Shown here: one piece after another, positions 45,701 to 60,700 of the stretch | Layout of the letters: the number at the start of each line of letters is the position of its first letter | How positions within the stretch are numbered: the stretch's first letter is position 1 | NCBI RefSeq assembly: GCF_014356525.2 | Contig: NC_052515.1 | Location: forward strand, 23,939,212 to 24,003,211 | DNA: 64,000 nt | Direction: 5' to 3' | Origin: Nilaparvata lugens | Taxonomy: Eukaryota; Arthropoda; Insecta; Hemiptera; Delphacidae | The notes under the pieces: model-generated | Told to the model about the DNA's origin: nothing | The model's database searches: none | The model's input: only the letters and a program-made list of their open reading frames with translations | Program-made: the position numbers and the translations under genes

Positions 45701-48700
45701 ACATGCGTTCGGCTGATGCGTCGTCGCCCAGCAGCCAATGGGCGGCCACGCCGATGACGGCTGACCACCAGCGGGCCGTTTCGTCCTCGCAGTCTGTCGA
45801 CCGAAAGTGGGTTTATCAATGAGCACAAGCACTATATATTGACGGTTGAGCAACTGTATATAAAGAATTTAATTATTCACATTAATAAACATAGAGAGCT
45901 TTTCAACCTTTGTATATCGCCTCACAATCTCCGTCCCTCAACCTTTGAACTACACAATGCAGTTCTATCCATTTTTAGAAGACAGTTTGATTATATTGTT
46001 CATAAGCTTATAAATGTGATACCTGCTCTTTTTATAACAGATAATTTGAATGGACGACTTCTGAGAGAGATAGATTTATGGATTGCTTCTTCACATCCTA
46101 GTTACATTTGTAACTAGGATAAGTTCACAATCATTCAAGAATGTCTGCTTTTTATTCTATTATCTCGTATTTTCTTAATTTTTTGTTTTTTTTTACTTTC
46201 CTTCTTTGTATTTTTTTTCAAATTGGCATGTTAATAGGAATCCACTAATTTTATTTATCTTAGAAATAATTTTGTTTTTAGTAACACTCGGCCCCTGCGC
46301 TCGCTCAGGTTTTCAACCTTTTCAGGGACTTTCCGTATTTAATGAAAATACTATTTTACTTTTAACTTATTTTGTTAATTGCCAATTGTATTTATGTAAT
46401 TATAGATAAATTTTCTGAATTATTTCGAAATATTATGTTTTTATTTTACTGTTTTGTAACTCTCACCAGCGGGCAGAGTTTCTTTTTGCTGGTGATGCCT
46501 AGATTTTATTTAAGTATATGTATGAATAATTATGTTTATTCATTTATATTTTTAATTGTATGTCATATTATAAAGAGTTTGTAATATGTCTCAAATAGAC
46601 ATTCATGTATGCATTGTATGAAGGAAAAATAAACTATTGATTGATTGACTATAATTTATTTATAAATGACATAGACACGTAATCATATAATGATTGGAAA
46701 TGTAAAAAGTGGATTAACCCTAATACAGCATCTACACATGTTGAACCAGTCGCTGACCCAATTTGGTAACCCAACTTCGGTCAATGGCAAAACACCCATT
46801 CAAAACTGGCGCTGGCCGACATTTACCTTCACTGGGTTAAATTCTGTCACACTGACTTAGCCAGTGTTACATTTATTGTATTATGGGCTAAATAAAAAAA
46901 TAATCGGAGTACTTTTATGTTTATTTAGTCGATGTTGAGGAATATAGCAAAAGTATGTTTATTTCAAAATTGAAGCACTATTTACTACAAAAACCTTATT
47001 ATACAATCTCGGAATATTTTCAAGAACTACATCTGCATTCAAGATAGTCCTTTTGAGGTTTAAGCGCTATGATCAGTTGATCATTTTTTGGTCACCCCAG
47101 AGAACCATATTATGGGTGAAGCATAATCTGACAATTCCCCAGTAGACTGTGGCGAAGAATAAAATTAACTAAGCCTTTTCCCAGAATATATATATTTGTT
47201 TATTCAATTCAATACTTCTTCAATTCTTTGTGTAATAGTAAAGGTTATATTGTGGAAAGTATAATTCACATTATTATTTTTTTTAGGATATTCCTATAGA
47301 AAATAAATGAACTCAACTTATTCAACAAAGTTTAAAGCATTTCCATATCTAACAAGGAACAATAGAATTTGAAAGAAGAAACTGCAATAGCAGGTTGTGA
47401 AATTTAAAATAGAAGTTAAATGATGATTATAAAAAAGGGATGGCTCTAAAGCAATAACAGAATACTCACAAGCATTGTTCCTGCTGTCAGCACTTGTAGC
47501 ATTGTCAATTAGCAGTTGGACATAGGTGAGGACATCAGGTGTTTGAGTGCGTCTCACTGGTTCATCATCATTGGCTGTCGTTAGCTGAGCTCCTGGAGCC
47601 ACAAGTGTTTGAAGTGCTTTCTCTAGCAGATGTTCACGGTACACCTGAAATATAATTCAATAATAAACATCGTTCCTTCGTGTCAGATGATTCTGTATGC
47701 CAATTTTTAAATAATAATGCACTGTTTTAGCAGACATAATAGCATACAGAAATGATAGTTGATAAAATATATCTCATGGAATAGGGCACTCAGTGCCAGA
47801 TTTGACTGTAAAGGTGCATTTTTGTTTATGTGTAAATTTCCGCAGTCGACGACGACAAGCATTGTTGATATTCATATTGTCCAAATTTTAAGTGTGCTAA
47901 AACAGCTGATCAAATAACCTTTCATTATTTGCCTTTATTATTAAAGGATTAAACATTTCTAATAATATCAACATATTGCCATTTAAAAGTATAAGATCAA
48001 CCTGCCCCATTAAAACATAATTGAACATAATCTTTTAGGTTATGTAGACAAATTGAAATCCACCCAATCTGAGATTCTCTTCTTGTCGTGGTCAATGACG
48101 GCATTTACGCACAAACGAAACCCCAGTTTAACTTCAAGACAGCAAAAGTCCACGTAGCTCTCTTACTCAAAGCTATGTGATGATGCTAGAGTCTCACCGT
48201 TTAAACAAGTACATTTTTCAGGCACCAATTCAAGTACTACAAAGTCATCAACAGATATACAGAGTCGTCAACGCTAGCGGCGGTTCAATATCAATTCTTA
48301 ACATCTCTAATATTATTATATAGTATAGCCTATACTCATTAATAAGACATAGAAAAACAAAATATGAAAAGGTAATAGAAAACTAGAGGATGAATTTGTA
48401 ACTGATATCATAGAGAAAAGATAGCATAAGAGGATAGTTCATGATGTAGGTTGTTCATGTTTCAAATTTCAAACCGATTTTTTGTTAACTCAATTCGATT
48501 ACTGTCGACTACTGTTTTGTTGGGATGAGAGTATAAGAACGGCACAGTATGAGAGACTACCAGCGTCACGTACCTTCAATAAAAATAACTTATAGATTAC
48601 TCTGTTGCATATCCATACTTTGTACATCCACACAAAACAGTTTCCCAACAGTCTCCTAAGGGCCGGTTTCCGAGCTCGGGATTTAGCTAAATTCTAGACT

Positions 48701-51700
48701 TTAAACAGCTGGAGTCAGAAAATTGGCTTTCCAAAACGGGGCGTAGTCGCAGTAAATAGTTGCGGCAAAACAAATCTTTATTTTCTCATTTCTATAATTG
48801 GAAACGTTTTTCCTTGACGAAATGAAACATTCCCAAATAATTCAACATAGCTGAAACTCTACACTATTCTCTCTTTATTTTATTTTGTGTTCAATTTTCT
48901 AGTTTTTCGAAATTTAATTTAAACGTGACTTTGACTATGACTACGACTACGCCCCGTTTTGGAAAGCCAATTTTCTGACTCCAGCTGTTTAAAGTCTAGA
49001 ACTTACCCAAATCCTTAGCTCAGAAACCGGCCCTAAATGATCAAATAATTTTCTCCTCCCACACACTCTTTGACAAAATAGTCCACAATTCAATTATAGT
49101 GTTTTTAAAATTTAAGTTCAACTTCTAGAGCTTTCAGGCTTGAGTTAGCAGTGAAATATACAACGGGATGTCTTCTTATGCTATCTTTTCACTATGCTGA
49201 TATTTACCCTGCTAACGTAAGCCAGAGGATCGGAGTTGTCTGTTAGCCGAGTGAATATCTCGGGACTGGATGCATCGTAGACCCACCGATGTGACAGAAA
49301 GAAGCGGTGACCATAAGGTGTGAGCAACCATTGCAGTTTGGGACATGGCTGACGGCTGTATGCTTTTCTAGCCAGAGACAAGTACACTCTGTCAAACGAA
49401 AAAATCAATAAATTATTATAATGATAATTATGTGATTTTTATTTACAATGAATATGTCTGGAATGTATCGTATCAAGTATTACAGGAACTCTGGTATAAA
49501 AAACATATAATACCTATTTTGATAAAACTGACAGTTCAAAGTAAAGCCCACTTTAGATTTCGGCAACTGATCTGCAATATAAATTATGCACAAATTATGA
49601 AAGATCAAGGTCAATCAAACTATACTGTCCTGCAAAACTGAAAATAAACTTTTCCTACAGTTACGTTGAAAAGTGGCCATTGCTGCACTGATCACAGAAC
49701 GCAAAGAATCACTTTTCCGCTCTAGTGCGGGAAAAATTTTTCTGCACTCCAGATTTGCAACATGGCAACGCAAAATACTTAGTAGGTTATATGGAGCAAC
49801 AGTGCAGCAAAATCAAAATGAAGTTGGTAACAGTGACTGGGCTGCTATAGTGAGCAGAGGTGCAACGAAGCACAACGCGCAAATTATTAGTATTAGATAT
49901 TATAGCCAAGGACAACATTTTTATTCAATTTGACAATAAATTAAGGTTTTTATCAATAATAAAATTACACAGAAAAACATTTGATGCATTTCAGGCAATT
50001 TTACCCATAATTACCCACTTTTCATATTCAATGGTAACTGTAGGAAAAACTTAATGTGAAATACGTGCGCAAAGTTCCTCTGCTGCACTCAACAAACCAT
50101 TCCGCCCTCGCCTACGGCTCGGGCGTAAACGTTTCTTTCGGTGCAGCAAACTGTCACTTTGCGCACTAGTTGCACAAATAACTATTAATAATTCCTTAAC
50201 ATTGATTCACTATTCTGGTAAGGGCTGCTGCTCGTATTTATGTAAAAATGAAAAATAAAAAATCAAAGTACTGTGCCCTTATTTGAAATTTAGTTTGTTG
50301 TGTTGAAACATGTTTCAAAATATCAATGCCATTTCCAAATGAGTGAGTAAAATAATTAATTCTTTAACCTTGTTACGGGGAACAATCATCGACTTTCATT
50401 TCATCACGTTGTCAGTTGATCACGAATTAGCTTGGTGGGAGCGTCTCAGTTTATCGAGATCGCAGTTCCTCAAGTTCCCGTTGCTTTCAGAAAGTCCAGT
50501 TGATACAATATCATAAAGGTATTCAAATAAGACATTTAGAATAATACCAGCATTATGTCATTAAAATTGAAAAACCTAACCCCTAACCTACTCTTTTACT
50601 TTTGAAACATTAATAAACTAGATTCTTATAGGTTATGGTACAATATTGGTAATTGATCCACGTCAGAACTGATTAGCTCCCTGTGTATCAGCCTGCAAAG
50701 TGAATAATACTAGCATTATGCCATTAAAAATGACATACCTTACCCTTAACCCCTAATCTACTCTTTTACTTTTGAAAAATTAATTAATTTGAACTTGTAG
50801 GTTATGCTATAATTGATAGTTGATCTACGTCAGAACTGATTAACTCCCTGTGTATCAGCCTTCAAAGTGGACATGATGCCGTAAGATTCGACCAACTTAA
50901 CGGCTCAACACTTGTTTCAGTTTCTCAATAAATGGTTAGAATGGGCACTTGATAAACTGAGATCGTGAAGAACTGAAACCCGTCCATTAATACTTCCCGT
51001 TTAACCAATTCCAAGGCTAGGCGCACACCAGTTAGTCAAGACAAGACATGATCAGACACGTTTAGTCAAATACTTCACATAGCTGCTTGTGACGCAACTC
51101 ACACAATTATACATGTATTCCTAAGCAACTGTAATATTACATTTTTCTTCTCACATTTAAATCGAATCTTCAATTCGAGATCTATGGAACTTTATAGTAA
51201 ATGTCAGAGTTATCAATAGACGGATAAACTTTTTGACGGAGAATTTATTATCGTAAATGTTTGTTGCATTGTTCCATAATGTCACCGAGGTAGGGTTAAC
51301 AAATTACTAAATAAATCGTTTATTTGAATAGAATATATGTATAAAAATTTAAAATAACATTTTCAAATTAAAGTTTTATTGAGAACAGATGTAGAATGTG
51401 AATTCTAAACTTATAAGTTATAATTTTGTGTTGACGTGTCTGTAAAGATCGATATTGAACAGGGCGTTGTCTTTCGTGACTGGCAACTTGTGTCTTTTTC
51501 CTGTGGGTCCTTCTTCTGAATATATGGCTGGCTGTTGCTTGTATAATTTTGTGCTCTGAATTATTGTCTGTTTAAGTAAATTTATTAATGTTTTAAATTG
51601 AGTTTTATATAAATTTTTGTGCATAATTTGCTGTTTGTATAGTAAAGCCAATAGCCACTGTGTTTCAACTGTAAACTAGATAAGTATTTTTTTTTTGTAA

Positions 51701-54700
51701 TAACTCTGAAATCATTAGGCTTGTAAGTTATTGTTCGTTTTATATTTCTGTGTTTTTGCCAAAATTTTCATCTGAAGATTATAAGTTAATTTGCTCTGAA
51801 AACTGGATTTCTCATTCATAGGCAATAGATCCATTCACGGTTTATCAAGTATCTATTTTATTGGAGCCGACAACTTTCCTTAGTGTGATAGGTGTTATAT
51901 GCTATTCCAACCGTTTAAAGGAAAAATTGGTAGCACGGCAAATGGTACCCCTGGTGGGACCGAATTACAAAATAAATATGTCCCAAATGGTACACCATGA
52001 AATCCCTGGTTATAGAAATTATTAGTGGATAGATATCTTGATGGGTTGTGAATGGTTTGTTGCTGAGTGGGAAATCGGTTCAAGAGAGATCAAGTCCTAA
52101 TGTATATATTATCTGTGCAGACTAGCAAAATGGCATACAATATGAAAAATATTAAAGTTGATGATGAGTTAATAGCTGCCTTAACACAACTGTTTGATAA
52201 GCAAGATGCTAAGTTAGACCAAATGTTTAAAAATCAAAATGCTAGGTTTGATGAGTTAAATGCTAGATTTGATGAGCAAAATGCTAAATTTGATAAGCAA
52301 AATGCTAAGTTAGACCAAATGTTTAAAAATCAAAATGCTAGGTTTGATGATATGAAGCAAGAATGTACTAGTATAAGACTAGAGCAGGTTAGTATAAACC
52401 TTCTATTGAAAAGTGCACATGAAACATTGAAAGATGAAGATGAAGATGAAAACAAATTGAAGCAGGATGATAGTAGTGTTAAGTTACAAGATCAACTCAT
52501 TCAAGTTTCTGAAAATGTAGGCCTAGTTACTGTTGTTGAAAAAGTCAACCATAGTGAAAGTGTAGAATTGAATAAAGAAGTAGGTAGGGAGTTGTCTTCA
52601 CTGAAAGTCAACTATCATGAAAGTAATATTGCTACATTGAAGGTTAGGAAAACTATAAACAAAGTGAATGATTACATGAGACAGGTTTCTGTGGAGGTTA
52701 GGAATAATGTAAACAAAATGAATCTTGCTTTGAGTCAAGTTGATGAGTTCAACTTTCAACTGAGAATTGAAAAGGTGTATGCTATGCATTCTCAAGTGAA
52801 CATGACTAACTTTTGTAGGCAAAATGGCTTTGTTGAAACAAATGAACCCATGAATAAAATCATGCTATTGAAGAAAACAAAACGCAAAGTTTCCATTGAT
52901 GTATTAGTATTCAAAGGTTGTTTCAAGTTGCTTATTTACAAGATGATGACAGTGAGTCACATGATGAAAGGGTATTCCCCAACACACAATGATTAGGAAT
53001 CCTGTGTTATGCCGGGATTCAGAATAGCATAATCGCTACACAGTGTATGGTAAGAGTCCATAATTGTGTCTTTTTTCTTTCCTATAGCCTATTTTTCTTG
53101 GCCCTTGATCTTTTCAAATTTCAATTCTTTCCTGTCTTTGTGTAATATTCAGTAAATTTCTTCTATGAAGCATATCTTAACCAATCTTGTCCATAGTCAT
53201 TTAAATTTGTATTTTTTCTGAAATAATATTAGAAGTTAAAATAGTAGCTTATTTTCCTAATCTTTAAATTGTTGATAAAACTTAACTTTTCTAAAATCTA
53301 TCCATTTTAGTGTAAATAATTGTTTGCTTGTGGTATATTTTTTCATCATGTATCACTTATGTGAAGTGTATCAATTTTGTGTGTATTGTTTTAGGGAATT
53401 TATTTACCCAATTTTCTTTTCCTCTTGTTTGTATTTTTTAGGGAACTTATTTACCCAGTATTTCATCTTGATCATCTTTGTATCATAATCTTGAAATGTT
53501 TATACTTATTATACAGTCTTTAAATTTTAAATTATTTTAAAAATAATTGGTTTAATTTAAAACGTTGTGTTATATTATCAATTGAAATGAGTTAAAGGCT
53601 AAAATTTTTCTAAAGTGTTTTGTAATTGATATTTTTTTTTAATTTTAAAACTGTTTGTTCTATAAATTTTGATATGATTGATTATCGTTTGAAATGGATG
53701 CTGGAGTGTATGTAGAATTTTTAGTGGGGTTTGTTGATTAGAATTTTGCTGGTATGTGATTGTTTTTTTTTTTTGAGATGGAAACCCATTATTGCCTAAA
53801 GAAGGAATAACAGAGGTTATGACTTAGAGAGGCAGTAATGAGATAATATTTTTTGTGTTGATTATTTATGTTGATTGCCATAGATGCAAAAATTAATGAT
53901 TAATAATGTTGATTGCCATAGATGCAAAATGATGATTAATTATGAATATTGTTTGCCTTTGAAGCAAAATATTATTGATGTTTTGAATGGTTTCTTGTTA
54001 ATGATTGATAGTAAAGTTTTGTCATGAAATGTAGTTTGTGTTTAGAACATTGAAGAGTCGAAATAAACTATAGTATCCAACAAACGATGATTAATAATAT
54101 TAAATAATTTGCTTTTTATACAATTTTTGAACAAAATTAAAACTAAATAATTTTGAAACCCTGAATGATAAATCATAAATGTGAAATGAACATGCTATAA
54201 ATGAAATGTTATATTAAATAATAATGAAATGCAAATATATTATGAAATGATTGAATAGAAAACCAAATGTCTGAAATTATTGAAATATGTATTGAAATTA
54301 AATTTTTGTTGTGTTGTTATGATGTTTGTTTTTTACAATTTTGATAATGATACAGGGTGTTATGAAATTATATTTCTATTTTGAAGAATGGATTAAAATT
54401 TGATATTTGAACAGTGAATAGATGAAAATGAATGATTTTTTTTTTAAATTTATCATTGATATGTCCATATTTTACAATTTATGTATTGCTGACTGTATAA
54501 TAAGATGTTAACAAATTTCAATTTCATAGATACTTAAAATAATTTTTATGTGTATTAGATTGTATTGATAGCCTAATCAAGTTTTTCTTCTTAGTTTATA
54601 AGCATTTTAAGATAACAGGTACAGCACAGACATTAACATTGAAATAGTTATCATGTGAATCTCGAAATCAGTAACAAGTGAACGCCATGAAGAGTGTTAA

Positions 54701-57700
54701 GAACATTTGGGTGATTTTCGAACTAGTGTGACATATCTACGCCAAAATCAACGTTGCGGCCTACACCAATAACTACGCCAAAATCTACGCCGATGCCTGT
54801 GCTGATGCCAACGCCAATATCTACGCCGATGCCTGCGCCGAAGCCAATATCTGCGCCAATGCTGATGCCAAAATCTGCGCCAATGCTGATGCCAAAATCT
54901 GCGCCAATGCTGATGCCAACAACAAAAATCAATGCCGATGCCTGCGCAAATGCCAATAGCTACGCCAATGCCAAAAATCTGCGCCAACGCTGATGCCAAC
55001 AACAAAAATCAATGCCAATGCCTGCGCCAACACTAATAACTACGCCAAAATGCAAAAATCTGCGCCAATGCCAACAACAAAAATCAATGCAAATAGCTAC
55101 GCCAATGCCTGCGCCAATGCTGATACCAAAATCAACGCCGATGCCTGTGCTGATGTCAATGCCTGCGCCAATGCCAATGCCAATGCCTGCGCCAATGCCA
55201 ATATTAACGCCGATGCCAAAGCCGACACCAAAGCATACGCCAATAGCAATGCCAATGCTTATTGCTGACTCTGTATCTCAAACTTCAACACTACTGCGTT
55301 ACCTGGAGGTAATTGCCATCCATGTTCACATTCACAACTTTGAATTCAGAAGAACAGTCACAGTATCATGAAAGAATTGATTCAAAAAATCCTCTCCTAA
55401 ATTATTCCTGTATGCAGAACTCTAAACCTTGAAAGCTGAAAATATCAAAAAACCAAACTTTACCTAAATTAATCCTCACCTAAATTAATCCTGTATGCAG
55501 CGTCTATCTCTTTTCCAAAAAACAAATTACATTGTCATTTCAAGCCTGAAATGTACATTGTACAATTACAAATATGATACAAAATTTATGTGACTCTGTA
55601 TTAAATTTGGAATGCAGCCGTCTACTACAAACATGAAGCAATGCTAACTGAGATGTCACCGGTATCAAGTTTGGAATGCAGCCGTCTACTACAAACATGA
55701 AGAAATGCTAACAGAGATGTCACCTGTATCGAGTTTGGTATGCAGCAGTCGACTACAAGTATCAGCCCAACACTACGTGCATCCAGATCAGCCCAACACT
55801 TAACGTCATCACATTGGAGTCACACTTAACTGAAAATCATACTGAGTGCCTTAACGGACTGTTTTCCAAAATGTGCATCAATAAAATCAACCGCGTCAAT
55901 AGTGAAAGAAATGAACATTTTTTGATTTATTGAAATTTTATGTGAAAATTAAATGTAACAATTCATCAATTCATTTAAAAAAAAAAAAAAAAAAAAAAAT
56001 AATAATAATAATAATAAATTTTTTTATTCAACATACTAAAATTTTTTTTATGCAATAAAAATTAATTTTTCTATCTATTAAATTTATGTGCAATTTCAAA
56101 AAAAAAAAAAACTATTCTTTACATATTAAACTTTCTGTTGAGATATTTTTCTTTAAATTATAAAGCTAAATCAAAAGTAATATTGATATTCTATATTTCG
56201 AGATATTGTTTGGAAACATATAACAAACGCTATTGATGAATTTTTATAATAATTTTCAATATTTTTGGATGACATGTAATGTTTTTCTAGAAAAAATTGT
56301 TACTGTTCTCAAATTTAAATTTCAACAATTTTCATTAGGGTCAATGTAAATTTTTTCTTTGAATTTTCAAACAGTAAAATTTTTTTATGTCAAGAGGGGG
56401 GTATTTGTAATATTACATTTTTCTTCTCACATTTAAATCGAATCTTCAATTCGAGATCTATGGAACTTTATAGTAAATGTCAGAGTTATCAATAGACGGA
56501 TAAACTTTTTGACGGAGAATTTATTATCGTAAATGTTTGTTGCATTGTTCCATAATGTCACCGAGGTAGGGTTAACAAATTACTAAATAAATCGTTTATT
56601 TGAATAGAATATATGTATAAAAATTTAAAATAACATTTTCAAATTAAAGTTTTATTGAGAACAGATGTAGAATGTGAATTCTAAACTTATAAGTTATAAT
56701 TTTGTGTTGACGTGTCTGTAAAGATCGATATTGAACAGGGCGTTGTCTTTCGTGACTGGCAACTTGTGTCTTTTTCCTGTGGGTCCTTCTTCTGAATATA
56801 TGGCTGGCTGTTGCTTGTATAATTTTGTGCTCTGATTATTGTCTGTTTAAGTAAATTTATTAATGTTTTAAATTGAGTTTTATATAAATTTTTGTGCATA
56901 ATTTGCTGTTTGTATAGTAAAGCCAATAGCCACTGTGTTTCAACTGTAAACTAGATAAGTATTTTTTAGTTCGTAATAACTCTGAAATCATTAGGCTTGT
57001 AAGTTATTGTTCGTTTTATATTTCTGTGTTTTTGCCAAAATTTTCATCTGAAGATTATAAGTTAATTTGCTCTGAAAACTGGATTTCTCATTCATAGGCA
57101 ATAGATCCATTCACGGTTTATCAAGTATCTATTTTATTGGAGCCGACAACTTTCCTTAGTGTGATAGGTGTTATATGCTATTCCAACCGTTTAAAGGAAA
57201 AATTGGTAGCACGGCACAACTAAGTGAAGTATTGTGACTAAACGTGACTAGTCTTGTCTTGACTAACCGGTGTACGCCCAGCCTAACAGTTCAAATAAAA
57301 CATAGATAACTCCAAGTCAACTAAATGTGACAGTTTCAAGTGAATCACACCATACTGACCGGCAGAAGAACTGTAGGAACTGCGGGAAGGACTGCTTGAT
57401 CTGTAGGGCGACGGCTACATACAGGTGTGCCAACTGCTTGTCAGTGACGGCGGCAACTTCGGCCAGGTTGGCAGCACTGAGTGCCAGCATGAGACCGCCG
57501 CTGGTTTGTGCGCCGTCCACCAGGTGGAGTTGGTGCAGTCGGTGGTAGATCATTGCCAGCTCCTTTGCCGACGTCACTGCTTCTTTCCGCGTGTGTCTGC
57601 GATCCAAAACAAACAAAATATTTGAATCCATTGAATGAATGAATGAAATTTATGAATGAAGACAAATGAGATGAATGATAACGGCAATAAACGAAAATGA

Positions 57701-60700
57701 AGCAACAATAGTATTATAAAATTTATAAACTTACTACCCTATAATATATAACCCTAACTAATAGGACTATAACTAAACTGAGAAATAAACAAATAATATC
57801 GGATGAACTGGTTGACTCAGGCTGGACCTCCTGAATAACAGGTAGAACAACAAATAGGAGGTCTGGAATGATACTAATAATTCTGAATAATTGAGAGTTT
57901 CTAGCCAAAAAAATAGAAAATTATCAACTAAAATAGCATAATACTATAGAGAAAAAAGCATAATTATATGCTATGATAATGCTCTAAATACTCGATAGTA
58001 ATTCTCTATGATAATACTGCAAACTGAAATATTACTGATAAATTATACCGAATCATGTAGTAGCAAAACTAGGGTGAAACAAAATTTTTATTGTGGTTTT
58101 TAGTGAAATGTTCTATATTTTTTGCAATTATGATGGACGTTTTTTGTTTTTATTCGTTTTTAGAAATTAACTGATCTGTAAATTCCACATTTTATTGGAT
58201 ACATTTTTTTTGGACACAAAATTGTTTGTGAATTTAGTGTGAACTTGATCATCTCTACATAACCTCTAGGCTGTGTATTCAAGGTTTTAAGCAGTTTAAG
58301 GTGAATGCCTATTGTTTTTGTCTGAATTGTATAATGTATATGAATAAATGAATATGAATTAATACTCGGCTATGAATAGTTTAGTTTAAAAAACAATCTA
58401 TGATGTCTAATGAGAATATCTTTCTATTAGAAAATAGATACAGCTTTTTTCATTTTCAAATCAATGATAGATAAAAAATATACTTCATAGATATAGAGCG
58501 AATAATCGTATGAGCAAGTTGAAAGTTGTACTTTTTTTGGTCATCATGATATCCACATGAGTTCTAGATTTGTATGAACAATCGATTACACGATATCTCC
58601 AATTTGTCAGTGAAAGATAAAACAATATTTAATCAGAACAGTGAAGGATAAAGCAATATTTAATCAGAACAGTGAAGGATAAAACAATATTGAATCAGAA
58701 CAGTAAAAGAATGATATTAAATCAGATTTGAAAAATCGGTTTACTCACTGGCTGGCGAAAAATCCGCCGATATACCTCGAAGACAGCCATCTCCCGATCC
58801 ATATTCTATGCAGGAATTGACGCAAAACTTGCCACAGCGTTGATATAACCAGTTCTGTCCGGGTCACAGGCAAAGTACTTGAGAAAATATTCAAACAATC
58901 GGAGAGTTCCCGCTTTCCCGCTCCAATGTCACCCTACAATAAAAGTCGAATTATTTTAGAGCTTTATGAATGGAATCCTACAATACAAGATATGTCACCC
59001 TAAAATAAAAATAATAATTCGAATTAGTTTAGAGCTTTATGAATGAAACCTCCTACAATGAACGATAATTGGAATAATTTTAGAATTATGAATGGAACAA
59101 AGCCAAATAGCGTTAATAGATAATATATTAAGAGAGCAAACAATAACTCTCGGTTGTAGAGTACTAGTAGCATGCAATACTAAAATATTAATTGAGTCAT
59201 GCAAAGAAATAAAATACTCAGAAAAATAAAAACGCTATTGCCAAAACTTCTATTTTTTAATCTTTATCAAATAGATATTGATATCAAATTTAAATCGAAC
59301 ACCAATTATTAATAACATACAGTACAGATTGAACATTTTACCAACGTATTATTCGTGGAATTTACAAGTCTATTGATTCATAATCAAATGATTACTGTAT
59401 TAAAAATTGATAATGGAAATAAAAAGCTGACTCAGCATGACACGATATGAAGAGTGATGATTTGAACAGTCAAAGATCAAGTACGATACTTTTTTGAACC
59501 AGTTCGAGCGGATATAACAAACTGTGAGATCATAGTTTGGTATCAAATTATAAAAATTATCATACACATTTGATTTGATATATTTAATTTATCGAATGAG
59601 CTATGAATCGAATAGAATTAGGCCTACACAGAACAGCGACTTCCTATAATATTCAAGGACATATCACGTAAACAAAAAGAAGAGGAACTATTAAAATAGC
59701 TACTAGAAAAATTCTAAAAGAGAAAGATTGATTTTGTATAAATCAAATTCTTTAAGCTTACTTCATCTAGATTCGCACTTGTTTTTAATATTTAGTAGAG
59801 GGCAAGTTAGACCCAAAAGCCACTTGTTTTTTCTCAAGCATTCAATAATTCATTAATAATTCCGACTCAGATGCCGTTCCAAGACTTACCGATTACCTAG
59901 GTTTTGCTGGCCTTGTAAGATTGAAAACATGTTATTTTTAGTTCAAGAATTGATGTGTTGATTGGAATATTAGTGTGTATTTATTAAACTTGAATTAAAA
60001 AAAAAACACTTATGCAACAGAGTATTTATTATTTATTTCTTCTCATAAGAAACTTTCTTCACAGCCTTTTCCCACTCAGGAGGGGTCGGCGTTATCTATA
60101 ACTTATCTATTATCTATAAAACATACATTACATTCATTTTATGTATTGTTTTTAATTTGATAAAAATGAATTTGAATTAAATTTGTAGGCCGACATTCAT
60201 CGTTACGACACCCAGAATGTCCTCCGATTGGCTGAGAATCAGCTGTTGATAATAATTAGCCAATCAGAGAAGATTCTGTACGTCGTGCCGATAAGTATCG
60301 GCCGACAATAGACAAGTGTAAAAACTGCCATTCAAACTCTAAACTGTTCGATATTTATCACTTATCGATGTGAAGTTGAAAAAACATCATGTTCAAAACA
60401 TCGATGTTTTGTCTTTCGATACCCATCCCTAGTGGATAGGTGGTTTACCAGCGCTGGCCTTCATTTGCTCAAATTGGGTTACCAGGCTGGGCCAACATGT
60501 AGACGCGGTATAATAATTTGAAAAGTTTGTGAATGAATAAAGCATGGAGAATACCTTTTTAATGTCGAAATCAGCTTGCTTCCTATGTCTCCAGAATGCC
60601 ACCGATGCTTTCGAGTCACTGCTCAAGACTGGATCGCCATAGACGAGCATCTTTATCAGACACACGGCCAGAATTAACGAGTTGACAAGCCACATCATGA

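Larger units (their letters stand above)
51130..57216 (+). mobile_element. Non-autonomous LTR retrotransposon, 6.1 kb, in a SREBP intron
   Basis: Two 811-bp LTRs (51130-51940, 56406-57216) start TGTAATATTAC and end GCACGGCA, and are flanked by CAAC on both sides (4-bp duplication). A primer-binding-like site follows the left LTR, and a G-rich polypurine tract precedes the right one. The 4.5-kb interior has no protease, reverse transcriptase or integrase frame. It holds one coiled-coil ORF, a long AT-rich stretch and a hexamer minisatellite. The LTRs differ at only a few positions as read, so the insertion is recent. Size and content fit a LARD-like derivative that needs proteins from another element. 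It is antisense to SREBP. Confidence 0.9.
51014..57283. mobile_element. MITE split by the LTR element
   Basis: The left arm (AGGC..GCGCACACCAGTTAGTC, then AAGACAAGAC, from 51014) and right arm (GTCTTGTCTTGACTAAC to GCCCAGCCT, ending 57283) are inverted complements. With 51130-57216 removed they form one ~183-bp element, so the MITE is older than the LTR element. Confidence 0.75.

Noticed and set aside
45489..45828. Several plus and minus ORFs over the SREBP exon
   Set aside because: Shadows of the GC-rich coding exon in other frames.
54723..55371. Overlapping ORFs on both strands in the minisatellite as genes
   Set aside because: Open frames follow from a six-base period; no start context or domain.
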